DNA from: JAGVPT01 sp963827085
GTDB lineage: Bacteria > Bacteroidota > Ignavibacteria > UBA10030 > UBA8401
Reading direction: 5' to 3'
DNA: 64,000 nucleotides
Assembly (NCBI GenBank): GCA_963827085.1
Contig: CAWGZY010000002.1
Coordinates: 310,001-374,000 of the forward strand
The translations under genes and the position numbers were made by a program. The notes beneath the pieces are model-generated. The model was given only the letters and a program-made list of their open reading frames with translations. It did no database searches and was not told the origin of the DNA. This document shows, in pieces, positions 8,362 to 17,054 of the stretch; the first letter of the stretch is position 1, and every line of letters begins with the position of its first letter.

Positions 8362-9276
8362 CTATAGATAAATCCCGTACCAAATGACGGAGGGGCTGAG
8401 TCTAACTGCCGGCATCGGCAGGTGTATATAGTTAAGAAACTTCCACACTTTTCGGAGTAACGGCGAATCGCCGGGAAGCTTCCGCAAATCGAGGTCGAGC
8501 GCCAGATACAGCCCGGCGGATGGGTTGCCGCTCTGCAGTCCTTGTACCGTTCGCCCGACAGCAAGTCCGATAATCGGAGGCCAATAACCCCGGAGATTTT
8601 CCGGCAGCAGATCGTGGACGGTGATTCCGATCCAGAATTTTTGCCCTTCATTGTCTTCAAGAAAACCTGGCTGCATCTGGCCTGGTGCAAGAACGTTATT
8701 CTTGGACGCAACGTACGAAAATTTTGGCGTGAAACTGTTCAGCAATGGGACATAATACTGCGCGACCGGGTACCCGGCCCCCAATACATTGGCCAACTCT
8801 TTGACAGGGTCGAATCCAATGTAATTAACATGCCCGTCTTCTATCTTCATGAAAGTGAAAAAAGCGAGGGAAGTTGCCGCTCCGTAAAGAACCGCATCCC
8901 GGTCATCATAGCCTGCCCATGAAAATCCCATTGTGGAAATTACGTTTCCCATTGCGCTTCCGTAAAAATGAAGAAGCTTATCCTGATTTCGAGCAGCAAA
9001 ATCTTGGCGAAAAAAAAACGACGTGTAATGCTCCTTCCACAGCGGCTCGTACCGGGCGAAGTAGACTGCAGCCCCGCTCGCTAAAACAGTGCTGCCAAAA
9101 ACGGAAAGCCGTGTTATGCTGATTTGAGATGAATCTGCAGGCATTGTATTTATTCTTTGGGGTTGTGGTACGACAAGACCGGTGGGCAGAAAGCAGCAGA
9201 TTATCAAAAAAAAATGCTGAAACAATGCATCTCCTCGCCGCCTTTTAGAGAGAAACCTTCTTGTCAGGATTGTCAT
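8362..9276 (-). CDS. DUF2279 (YfiM-like) membrane/periplasmic protein
   Basis: The 304-residue protein has a basic N-terminus and a hydrophobic stretch (FFLIICCFLPTGLVV) that could be a signal sequence, then a second hydrophobic segment around SVFGSTVLASGAAVYF. The segment DKLLHFYGSAMGNV resembles the DKxxHF core of the DUF2279/YfiM family, and the DGHVNYIGFDPVKELANVLGA stretch matches the family's conserved D-x-x-x-N region. The C-terminal part is rich in aromatic and alternating residues and could be a small barrel. Function is not established for the family. A later start at 9144 (MPADSSQ) is possible but would lose the signal-like segment. It is flanked by repeats and is probably monocistronic. 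Confidence 0.6.
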   Translation of the reverse strand: MTILTRRFLSKRRRGDALFQHFFLIICCFLPTGLVVPQPQRINTMPADSSQISITRLSVFGSTVLASGAAVYFARYEPLWKEHYTSFFFRQDFAARNQDKLLHFYGSAMGNVISTMGFSWAGYDDRDAVLYGAATSLAFFTFMKIEDGHVNYIGFDPVKELANVLGAGYPVAQYYVPLLNSFTPKFSYVASKNNVLAPGQMQPGFLEDNEGQKFWIGITVHDLLPENLRGYWPPIIGLAVGRTVQGLQSGNPSAGLYLALDLDLRKLPGDSPLLRKVWKFLNYIHLPMPAVRLSPSVIWYGIYL

Positions 9277-9337
9277 TTCTTTGCCTTATTGTCCACATTC
9301 GCAATAAGGAATCCTCGCTGCAAGCAGCGATGTATTT

Positions 9338-9420
9338 TTGTCATGCCCACCTAGGCGGACATCCAGATTCCGGATTCTCGGCAAATCTTAGATTCGTGGA
9401 ACGACCCTGCGGTCTTTTTA
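9338..9420. repeat. REP-like palindromic repeat family D, copy 1
   Basis: It contains GTCATGCCCACCTAGGCGGA and CATCCAGATTCCGG, the pattern of widespread extragenic palindromes (GTCATGCCxGCCxAGGCxGGCATCCAGA). Related copies are at 33.7 and 49.9 kb. It sits directly downstream of the DHp-only gene and touches its stop codon. Confidence 0.6.
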
Positions 9421-9978
9421 GGTCAATTCAACTTTTTCAGGAACGGCCATCGCACCGATCGTATTGCATACCTGCTCGACTTCATACTTCCGTGTTTCAC
9501 TGAAACTTTTCAACACTTGTGCAATTCGTTTCGATTCTTTTTCTATCGAATTGATATCCATCGTCAGTTCCTGCGACAGCTGAACCGACCGTCTGACTTT
9601 GCCGAGTGTAAGGGCTATAACGGCAAGCGGATTATTGACTTGATGCTGTAAACCTAATACCACTTCCCGCATTGTGGAAAGTTGGGTTTCTTTTGTCTGC
9701 AATTCCTGCTCTTTTATTAATCTTTGAGTTTCACTTTCGTGAAGTCTTGCGCGGATGTTCAATACTTTTACCCACGTCATTGCCAACAGCCACATGAAAG
9801 GAAGGGCGTTGAACAATTCCAGAACATCATAAACAGTTACTGCCGCGTGCCTTGCAATGATAAAAAGCCTGATCATCACCATGAATAAATACAAATAGAT
9901 AATATAACCGGAAATGACAGCCGGATATTTTGTCGGCAATTCTCTGATCGAGCGGAAAAGATTGACAAGTGTTTTCAT
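9418..9978 (-). CDS. Membrane protein with histidine-kinase DHp domain but no ATPase domain
   Basis: Two transmembrane helices (about 20-42 and 52-72) are followed by a coiled coil (about 76-105) and a HisKA-like segment, GLQHQVNNPLAVIALTL, with H112 in the phospho-His position and the NNPL signature of HisKA domains. The protein ends at residue 186, just after the DHp helices. No N, G1 or G2 box follows in any frame before the repeat and the next gene. It may be a phosphotransfer protein, a dimerisation decoy for another kinase, or a truncated kinase. The next upstream two-component gene on this strand (REC-kinase, 10441-11589) is separated by about 460 bp of repeats. Confidence 0.7.
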   Translation of the reverse strand: MKTLVNLFRSIRELPTKYPAVISGYIIYLYLFMVMIRLFIIARHAAVTVYDVLELFNALPFMWLLAMTWVKVLNIRARLHESETQRLIKEQELQTKETQLSTMREVVLGLQHQVNNPLAVIALTLGKVRRSVQLSQELTMDINSIEKESKRIAQVLKSFSETRKYEVEQVCNTIGAMAVPEKVELT

Positions 9979-10078
9979 AACAAGTGAAGGCTCCTTTTGG
10001 TGTCTCAGTTTGTCGGAGAAACGATTTCGTGCCTTAGTAACTCAGTGGCTCATGAAAGTTTTTTCCAGCAACCTGCTG

Positions 10079-10234
10079 GAAATGCGGCCGATAAGTTCGA
10101 CTCTGGGTTTTTCTCCGTGGTTCCCTGAGCCGCTTTTGTGTTTCTCTATGAAACAGTCTTTTGCGACACTGAGTGGCACCGAGATTCACAGAGCTCCACA
10201 GAGAAAATGGGTTTCCGACCCGATCTTTAGTGCT
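10079..10234. repeat. Dispersed repeat family C, copy 1
   Basis: About 155 bp closely match 26951-27108: GAAATGCGGCCGATAAGTT, then TCCGTGGTTCCCTG, GTGTTTCTCTATGAAACAGTC and ACCGAGATTCACAGAG. The middle is partly palindromic. No protein is encoded on either strand that is shared by both copies. Confidence 0.65.
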
Positions 10235-10266
10235 GTTTCTCAAAAATAATCTTGTATTTTTTTAAC

Positions 10267-10335
10267 CGCGAAGACGCCAAGCACGCCAAGAAGCGATGAG
10301 TATAAAGAATTACAATACTCTTGGCGTTCTCCGCG
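10267..10335. repeat. Imperfect inverted repeat in the 9979-10440 gap
   Basis: CGCGAAGACGCCAAG at 10267-10281 pairs with CTTGGCGTTCTCCGCG at 10320-10335. It is built from the same ACGCCAAG words seen in family A but lacks that family's ends. It lies downstream of the REC-kinase gene and could act as a transcript 3' structure. The rest of this 460 bp gap holds the family C copy and nothing else I recognise. Confidence 0.4.
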
Positions 10336-10440
10336 CCTTGTGCCGACCCGAAGGTCCAAAGGACTCCATTGGAGGTTCCCTTGGAAAGGCATCTCCCAAC
10401 GGGATCGCTTCGCGAACTTCGTGAGCGGTAAAACACAAGA

Positions 10441-11589
10441 TTATGTATTGGAAATGTCACTTATTTCTTTCAACAACCTTATCCTTACGGTTGTACCTAT
10501 CTTCTCTGCATTTTCAATCGTGAGGCTCCCGCCGTAGAGTTCTGCAAGGGTTTTTGCGATAACCAGACCAAGACCTGCCCCTTGCTGCTCATAATGACGG
10601 CGTTCAAATTGCTGGAATGCGGCGACGTTACGTATTTGCTCCTTAGACATACCGCGGCCTTCATCCCGCACTGTGATCGTTACCTCGTCGTTAATTTCCT
10701 CGCTCGAAATATATATCTTTGTTCCGGGTTCCGAGAATTTTAACGCGTTGTTAATAACCTCCTCAACGATTTTTGTCAGATGCTCCGACGTTATTTTTAC
10801 TGAAAGTTCATTGACTGCAATGAGAATTGAATCCGGGCGCTTCTGGGCCACTGCTTCCTGCTCCGCGGCCGACCGGACGACCTCACGCAATAATGCCGCT
10901 GATTCCCGGCGCATTGTCGCGATGCTGTTTTGATCGTTCATCCAAAACTGTAATTCTCCGAAAAGAATCATGTTTTCCAACAAATGATGGAGCCGCCGTC
11001 CCGATTTGTGAATGAATGCACCGATCTCTTTTATTTCCTCAGCGGGCAGATCGCTTTCTTCTTGCAGAATCTGAGCATACCCGAGTATGGCATGCAGGGG
11101 AGTGCGAAATTCATGCGGCAGAGACTGTACAATACTTGTTTTAATGTCGTCAAAGTGTGATTCGTAATATTTCTGCAATCCTTTTTTTTGAATGAGCCGC
11201 GCCTTTATTGCACTGATAAGGTCACCGGAGGTAAATGGTTTTGTGAGATAGTCATCTGCACCAAGCTGCATCCCTTGCCGCAAATCGCTCTTTTCCGCAT
11301 TGCCTGTCAAAAAAATAAACGGGATGGCGGCACATTCGGGATCCTCTTTCAACATGCCGAGCAATGTGTGGCCATCCATCTTCGGCATCTTAATGTCGCA
11401 AAGGACAAGGTCCGGGTGGTGTATTTTTACAGCCGTCAAACCATCCAGGCCGTTGATTGCCTCGATAGTGTCATAGCCTATCGTGTTGAGTGTCGCCGAT
11501 ATCATCGCACGGTAGTCGTCATCATCGTCAATGACAAGGATCTTCTGCTGCGGAACGTGAGACAGTGTATTCGTCGCTGCATGTTTCAT
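10441..11589 (-). CDS. Response regulator-histidine kinase fusion (REC-HisKA-HATPase)
   Basis: The 382-residue soluble protein starts with a receiver (KILVIDDDDD; Asp65 in LVLCDIKMP; Lys117 in YLTKPF). A DHp domain follows with H159 in PHEFRTPLHAILGY. The ATPase domain shows EVINNALKFSEPG, DEGRGM and GAGLGLVIAK. It should autophosphorylate under control of its own receiver, so it is a relay kinase rather than a direct sensor. It is encoded 24 bp after the end of a 1515-residue PAS kinase that itself starts 7 bp after a receiver gene, so the three are probably one operon (16609 to 10441). The output gene is not among them. Confidence 0.9.
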   Translation of the reverse strand: MKHAATNTLSHVPQQKILVIDDDDDYRAMISATLNTIGYDTIEAINGLDGLTAVKIHHPDLVLCDIKMPKMDGHTLLGMLKEDPECAAIPFIFLTGNAEKSDLRQGMQLGADDYLTKPFTSGDLISAIKARLIQKKGLQKYYESHFDDIKTSIVQSLPHEFRTPLHAILGYAQILQEESDLPAEEIKEIGAFIHKSGRRLHHLLENMILFGELQFWMNDQNSIATMRRESAALLREVVRSAAEQEAVAQKRPDSILIAVNELSVKITSEHLTKIVEEVINNALKFSEPGTKIYISSEEINDEVTITVRDEGRGMSKEQIRNVAAFQQFERRHYEQQGAGLGLVIAKTLAELYGGSLTIENAEKIGTTVRIRLLKEISDISNT

Positions 11590-11613
11590 GTCGATGGATT
11601 CCTCTCCATCCCC

Positions 11614-14600
11614 TCATTGTACGTCAATCGCTTTACGGATCTTCTGTAAAACTTCATCCTGCATATACGGCTTCTGAATAAAATCCTTCAGCCCGGCCTT
11701 GAACATCTCGGACTTCGTTTCCGGATCGAAAAATCCGCTTGCGAAGATTACTTTTGCTTCCGGGTTGATTGCTCGAATTTTCCTGAATACGTCATGACCG
11801 CCAAGGGCAGGAAGCCCGATGTCGGAGAGAATAACGGCTATTTCTTTTTGATGGCTCCGGTACATTTCCACTCCTTGCAGGCCGTCTTCTGCGGTCAATA
11901 CCGCGTAACCCTTCAAAACAAGAATGCTCTTTGCAAGAGTCCTCAGGACCTCTTCGTCCTCGATCAACAAAATTGTCTCCGTCCCGCCCGGTATTCCCTC
12001 AAGGTTTTTTTTTGCTGCTGCCATTTCTACGCCTGCTCGCTCCGGTATCGGAAGATACACGGTGAAACTCGTTCCTTCGCCGAGTACGCTCCGAACATCA
12101 ATAAAGCCGTGGTGGTGTTCCACGATGCCAAACACCACAGCAAGACCTAAGCCGGTTCCTTTTCCGGGACCTTTTGTTGTAAAGAAGGGTTCAAAGATTC
12201 TCTGACGCGTTGATTCGTCCATTCCAATTCCCGTATCGGCGACTTCAACCTTGACATACTGCCTGGCAGTTGCGTTTGTGAATCGCGAGCTAATAGTTTC
12301 ACCTTTGACGGCCCTGGTTGTAATTGAAAGCATTCCGCTGCTTGGCATTGCGTCCCGTGCATTCACGAGGAGGTTCAACAACAGTTGATGAATCTGGCTC
12401 GAATCGGCAACGATCGCGGGTAAATCTTGCTGGAGAGATGTAGAGATGGTGATGGTCTTGGAAAATGTCTCTTGCAGAAGTTTGGTGATTTCCCTTATGG
12501 TGTCGTTGATTTTAACCGATTCTAAAACTGGTTCAGTTTTCCGTGCAAAGAGCATGAGCTGTTTGACCAACGAAGCGCCGCGCTGCGATGCCTTCATAAT
12601 TGCAGCGACGCTCTCTGCATACATTTTCGAATCTTCCCGCAGGCGTTCCAGGAGGCTTGTATGGCCCATAATGATGCCGAGAATGTTATTGAAATCGTGG
12701 GCGATCCCACTGGCGAGTGTTCCGATGCTTTCAAGTTTTTGAGCTTGAATTAGCTGTGATTCTAAGGAAAGCTCTGAGGTAATGTCGCGTTTCACTCCGA
12801 CATAATTGATGATTTTTCCCTTCTCGTTGAAAACGGGTGAGATGGACGTCTCATCGGTGAACAATGTTCCATCCTTCTTTTTGTTGATGAATCTGCCGCT
12901 CCATTTTCCCCCCGTGGAGATCGTTTCCCAAAGGTTCTCATAAAACTCGGTGTTTTGCCGTCCGCTTTTCAAGATGCGTGGATTCTGACCAATCACCTCC
13001 GAACGCCGATGGCCGGTGATTCGTTCAAATGCCGGGTTGACATATTGAACGATGCCTTGGGGATCAGTGACAAGAATGGCTTCTGCAGTCTGCTCAAAAG
13101 CAGTTATCAAGCGCTGCCGTTCTTCTTCAGCTCGCTTGCGCTCGGTGATGTCGCGATCGATGCTGATGGAGTGCAGCTTTCCTCTCCAAATGATCGGCAT
13201 GCCCGTGTACTCAATAATATTATCTTTTCCATCAGGCCGAATCCACGAGAAGGAACCCACATATCCCGATCCCGGGGTACGGGATTCCGAACTCTTGTCT
13301 TTTGCTGTGTCTGTAAGGGGTATCTGGAGTCCCAGCGTATTTCCCAGCGTGAGCAGTTCTTCGCGAGTCCGGCCTGCCATGCCGGCATATTGATTATTAC
13401 ACTCGACCAGTCTTCGTTTGGCAGGGTTAGGGTCTTCAATGTAAATACTGATGCCGTCAAAGATATTCTCGAACACCATCCGAAACCTTTCTTCAGACTC
13501 CCGAACTGCATCGTCCACCCGTTTCCGCTCGGTGATATCGGTGATCATCGCAAAGCTGCCGATGAACACTTCTTGACTGTCCATAATTACTTTGGCGGAA
13601 AACAAGAACCATTTTTCGCTGCCATCTTTGCACCGGAGTCTTCGGTCATACTGTCCGCTTATTCCGCGTTTACGCCGCTGGAATTCTTCTGCCTGCATGG
13701 AACGCTCATCGTCGACCACGAGGTCGATGAACGGTTTGCCGATCAACTCCTCGGGAGCATACCCCAGCATACGCACAACCGCATCGTTCACCTCGGTTGT
13801 TCTAAATTCGCTGTCGAGAAACCATACTCCTTCGAGCGCCGTTTCAATAACGCGCCGGAATTTTTCCTCACTTTTCTGCAGCGCCTGTTCCGCTTGCTTG
13901 CGCTCGCTAACATCGGAGGCAACGCCGACGAGCGCGACGGCACATCCCTTATCATCACGCACAATGGATGTGGAAAGAGACGCGAAAAATTCGCGACCGT
14001 CTTTTGCCCGGTTCAAAAGTTCTCCGTGCCAGCCATCATCCCGCGCCGCGTTGTAAATTGCGGCGGCAAGATTTGGAGGATTGTTCGGCGAGTGAAGGAT
14101 GTTGACATTCTTTCCCAGTATTTCATGCTCGGCGTACCCGTATGTGGTCAGAAACGCATCGTTGACAAAGAGGATGGTGTCATCCATGTCAGTGATGCTC
14201 ACACATTCGCCGATGCATTTTACCGTGTGGGCAAGCAAGTTGATCTGTTTCTCTGCCCGCTTGCGCTCGGTGATATCCTCCATGATGATATGCACCAGGG
14301 TCACCTGATTGTGATCGTCAAGTATAGGGACATACCGCAAATAGGTATAAATGGTTTTTTCCCATTTGGAGGTATACGGATACTCGCCGAAGCTGGCCCG
14401 ACCCTTTTCAATACAGGATTTGAGCGCAGCCGAGATGCCGGACTTGATGAGCGGTTGAAATGTCAACAGGTTTATTTTCTTTGTCTCCTCGACAGATGGG
14501 GACCCTAGAATTTGGAGTGCTGCGGGGTTCACCTCAAGGATTTGTCCTGATCCATTCGCAAGCAGGATCCCAAGCGGCGCATGTTCGTACAGCAATTTGA

Positions 14601-16161
14601 AGCGTTCCTCGCTTTGGCTCAGTGCCTTTTCCGCCTGCTTGCGTTCGGTAATCTCAATATGATTGGCCTGATGATACAGTATCTTGTCCGATGTATCTCT
14701 AATTTCCTTTACAGACACGAGAACGAAGATTCGACTCCCATCACGTCGTAGCACTTCGATCTCTCTCGGTTCCATAACACCATTTTTGGCAAGTATCCGC
14801 AGTACTTCCTTTCTATCGTCTGGGTTCGCGTACAGTTGACCAACGTTAGCCACTTCAGCCATCATCTCGCCCGGGTTACCGTAGCCGTACATCTGCGCAT
14901 AGGCCATGTTGCAATGAAGCAGATGCCCGTCGGTTGCGGCCGTTGAAATTCCCATGATGGAATTCTCGAACAGAGATCGGTATTGCGATTCAGAATCCCG
15001 TAACGCTTCTTCCGCGCGCTTGCGCTCGGTGATGTCCTGATATATTCCCGTCCACTTGACCACTTTACCCTTGGCATCCAACACTGCTTCGCCGCGGCCA
15101 TGCACGTAGCTGACGCTGCCATCGGGCTTGAGTATCCGGCCTTCAATAGGCTGTGGCTTGAGGTTGTTCAACGTCTTGCGGGCGGCTTCCACAACCATGG
15201 CGCGGTCTTCGGGATGGAACGCCTGTATAGTCATCTCCGCGGTGAGGGGGACAGTCCCCGGCGCGATGCCAAAAATGGCGTACATTTCGGGAGACCAGAT
15301 TACCTTGTCTTCAGCGGGTATCCATTCCCAGCTGCCAATCCTGCCGATGCGCTGAGCTTCGGTCAAGCGGCGCTCGCTCACCTTCAGCGTATCCTCGGCC
15401 TGCTTGCGCTTTGTGATATCTGTCGCGATTCCTAATCTGCCGACTGCTCTCCCGGACGCATCCCGCAAAATAGAACCTGAAAGGAGCATAGGGAGGGTGC
15501 TCCCGTCTTTCCGTTGGAACTCTATTTCGGCCTCCGCTGAACCTACCCGATCTACGCGATTCCTTAACTCATCCAACAATGCCACAGAGTGTTTGGGAAT
15601 AATAATGTCCAACGTTTTCTTTCCCAATACTTCTTCGGATTTCCAGCCATAGACCGTTTCTGCAAATTTGTTCCAATAGAAGATGACATCGGCGAGGTCG
15701 GTCGCAACCGCCGCGCTGGTAAACTGGTCCAGAAGCGTAGCCTGGAATTTAATCTTATCCTCTGCCCGTACGTGCTCTTTCCGAATTTTTGCTTCACGCA
15801 GCTCACGTCGAATGGCGGGAGTCAACCGCTCAAGGTTCCCTTTCATCACATAATCATGGGCGCCGGCTTTCATCGCTTCGACTGCTGTTTCTTCACCCAT
15901 CGTTCCTGAGACAAAAATAAAAGGAGTATCAGTACCTCGTTCCTTCACGATGCTCAGTGCTTTCAGCCCGTTGAAATTCGGCATCCTGTAGTCACACAAA
16001 ATGACGTCCCATTCCTCAGATGTGAGTGCCGAGGCAAATGAGTCCGCCGTTTCAACTCGTTCAGACCGGACTTCGAAGCCCCCGTGCTCAAGGTGGCGCG
16101 TTACTAGCAATGCGTCGTCTTCTGAATCTTCGACCAGTAGAACATGGAGTTGCTGTTTCAT
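11614..16161 (-). CDS. Giant multi-PAS hybrid histidine kinase (REC-8xPAS-HisKA-HATPase-REC)
   Basis: The 1515-residue product begins with a receiver (LLVEDSEDD; Asp in VILCDYRMP; Lys in YVMKGN). Eight PAS/PAC units follow, recognisable by their end motifs (DITKRKQAED, DITERKRAEE, ITERKQAEK, DITERKRAEK, DVSERKQAEQ, DITERKRVDD, DITERKRAEE, DITSELSLES). The DHp helix GIAHDFNNILGIIMGH is of the NtrB/HisKA type. The ATPase has NLLVNARDAM, DTGIGM and GTGLGLAVV. A C-terminal receiver has Asp in VILSDIGLP. There is no transmembrane segment, so it should sense intracellular ligands, redox or oxygen through its PAS pockets. It starts 7 bp after a receiver gene and is probably co-transcribed with it. 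Confidence 0.92.
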   Translation of the reverse strand: MKQQLHVLLVEDSEDDALLVTRHLEHGGFEVRSERVETADSFASALTSEEWDVILCDYRMPNFNGLKALSIVKERGTDTPFIFVSGTMGEETAVEAMKAGAHDYVMKGNLERLTPAIRRELREAKIRKEHVRAEDKIKFQATLLDQFTSAAVATDLADVIFYWNKFAETVYGWKSEEVLGKKTLDIIIPKHSVALLDELRNRVDRVGSAEAEIEFQRKDGSTLPMLLSGSILRDASGRAVGRLGIATDITKRKQAEDTLKVSERRLTEAQRIGRIGSWEWIPAEDKVIWSPEMYAIFGIAPGTVPLTAEMTIQAFHPEDRAMVVEAARKTLNNLKPQPIEGRILKPDGSVSYVHGRGEAVLDAKGKVVKWTGIYQDITERKRAEEALRDSESQYRSLFENSIMGISTAATDGHLLHCNMAYAQMYGYGNPGEMMAEVANVGQLYANPDDRKEVLRILAKNGVMEPREIEVLRRDGSRIFVLVSVKEIRDTSDKILYHQANHIEITERKQAEKALSQSEERFKLLYEHAPLGILLANGSGQILEVNPAALQILGSPSVEETKKINLLTFQPLIKSGISAALKSCIEKGRASFGEYPYTSKWEKTIYTYLRYVPILDDHNQVTLVHIIMEDITERKRAEKQINLLAHTVKCIGECVSITDMDDTILFVNDAFLTTYGYAEHEILGKNVNILHSPNNPPNLAAAIYNAARDDGWHGELLNRAKDGREFFASLSTSIVRDDKGCAVALVGVASDVSERKQAEQALQKSEEKFRRVIETALEGVWFLDSEFRTTEVNDAVVRMLGYAPEELIGKPFIDLVVDDERSMQAEEFQRRKRGISGQYDRRLRCKDGSEKWFLFSAKVIMDSQEVFIGSFAMITDITERKRVDDAVRESEERFRMVFENIFDGISIYIEDPNPAKRRLVECNNQYAGMAGRTREELLTLGNTLGLQIPLTDTAKDKSSESRTPGSGYVGSFSWIRPDGKDNIIEYTGMPIIWRGKLHSISIDRDITERKRAEEERQRLITAFEQTAEAILVTDPQGIVQYVNPAFERITGHRRSEVIGQNPRILKSGRQNTEFYENLWETISTGGKWSGRFINKKKDGTLFTDETSISPVFNEKGKIINYVGVKRDITSELSLESQLIQAQKLESIGTLASGIAHDFNNILGIIMGHTSLLERLREDSKMYAESVAAIMKASQRGASLVKQLMLFARKTEPVLESVKINDTIREITKLLQETFSKTITISTSLQQDLPAIVADSSQIHQLLLNLLVNARDAMPSSGMLSITTRAVKGETISSRFTNATARQYVKVEVADTGIGMDESTRQRIFEPFFTTKGPGKGTGLGLAVVFGIVEHHHGFIDVRSVLGEGTSFTVYLPIPERAGVEMAAAKKNLEGIPGGTETILLIEDEEVLRTLAKSILVLKGYAVLTAEDGLQGVEMYRSHQKEIAVILSDIGLPALGGHDVFRKIRAINPEAKVIFASGFFDPETKSEMFKAGLKDFIQKPYMQDEVLQKIRKAIDVQ

Positions 16162-16168
16162 TCACACC

Positions 16169-16609
16169 TCATTGAATGGGGGGCGGTTCATTTACCAGCA
16201 GCCAATAGAGTCCAAAATACTGTATGGCATCGGCAAATTGGTTAAAATCTACGGGTTTACGCACGTAGCTGTTGGCACCATTGCGGTACCCCTCGACTAA
16301 GTCTTGCTCTTCTTTCGACGAGGTGAGAATAACGACAGGGAGGAGCTTCGTTATTTCGTTCGCACGAATGCGCCGCAGCACCTCCAGGCCGCTTATCTTT
16401 GGGAGTTTCAAGTCCAGCAGAACAACCGCCGGCAATACGCGGCCTTCACGTCTGGCGTATGTACCCGTCCCAAAAAGATAATCGAGCGCTTCTGCCCCGT
16501 CGTGCGCAACAACTACTTCGTTGAGAATATTTCTCTTACTTAAGGCGCGAATGGTCAAATCCACATCGTCAGGATTGTCTTCTACCAGAAGAATAACTTT
16601 ACGGGTCAT
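16169..16609 (-). CDS. Single-domain response regulator (Rcp1-like)
   Basis: The start at 16609 is chosen because AAGGAGAAAAAGC directly precedes the ATG and the protein then begins MTRKVILLVEDNPDD. A longer frame would add 25 residues of poor character. The 146-residue receiver has Asp in VVLLDLKLP, a Ser-rich ILTSSKEE segment and Lys in YVRKPVDF. The spacing and the ALDYLFGTG segment are typical of the Rcp1-like receivers that partner phytochrome-type and PAS kinases. It is the first gene of a probable three-gene operon with the 1515-residue kinase and the REC-kinase. Confidence 0.9.
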   Translation of the reverse strand: MTRKVILLVEDNPDDVDLTIRALSKRNILNEVVVAHDGAEALDYLFGTGTYARREGRVLPAVVLLDLKLPKISGLEVLRRIRANEITKLLPVVILTSSKEEQDLVEGYRNGANSYVRKPVDFNQFADAIQYFGLYWLLVNEPPPIQ

Positions 16610-16756
16610 GCTTTTTCTCCTTATGTAAGAAAGATGCGTGCATCGGATTGATGCAACGGACCAGCCACGAAGGCACCAGAGCACAAAGAACGCTCTCTTC
16701 TATTTTTGCTCGACCATTGGACCTTTGTAGCAGCCACTTTTTTCACAATGATTAAC

Positions 16757-16949
16757 TGATGTTGCAAAAAAAACTTTTTAACAGACCCCTACCCCCTCTC
16801 GCTTCCGCCACACGCTCACACAGAGAGGGGAGCGGCGGGACAAGTCCCCCTCTGTGCATTGCTCGCGCGATGACGAGAGGGGATGTAGGGATGTGTCTGT
16901 TGTTGAGTGGAGCGCTTCCTTTATGTATTCTTCAGAATGCGTAACATCA
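16757..16949. repeat. MITE-like repeat family B, copy 2
   Basis: It starts TGATGTTGCA (left end, one mismatch and a deletion) at 16757 and ends with TGCGTAACATCA at 16938-16949. The interior repeats the ACCCCCTCTCGCTTCCGCC / AGAGGGGAGCGGCGGG palindrome of copy 1, with an extra 50 bp. A family A repeat follows 7 bp later, the same neighbour order as copy 1. Confidence 0.65.
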
Positions 16950-16956
16950 ATGATTA

Positions 16957-17048
16957 GAAACATCTGAAAAATTGTTTCGCGCTAAGCAGCTGGCAAAGCC
17001 ATCCCTTTGCGCGAGCAGCACTTTCAGGATTATTCAGAAGCCTCGATT
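16957..17048. repeat. Dispersed repeat family A, copy 3
   Basis: It starts GAAACATCTGAAAAATTGTT and ends GGATTATTCAGAAGCCTCGATT. The centre is shortened relative to the 22.3 kb copy. It lies between a family B copy and the end of the 960-residue kinase gene. Confidence 0.65.
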
Positions 17049-17054
17049 ACGCAA

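Noticed and set aside
9338..9417. Possible frameshifted ATPase domain after the DHp-only gene
   Set aside because: The sequence downstream of its stop is a REP-like repeat; none of the frames contains N, G1 or G2 box remnants.
12955..14508. 517-codon open frame on the plus strand
   Set aside because: It is antisense to the middle of the eight-PAS kinase gene, whose motifs are unmistakable. The antisense translation shows no domain, and repeated PAS codon patterns explain the long openness.
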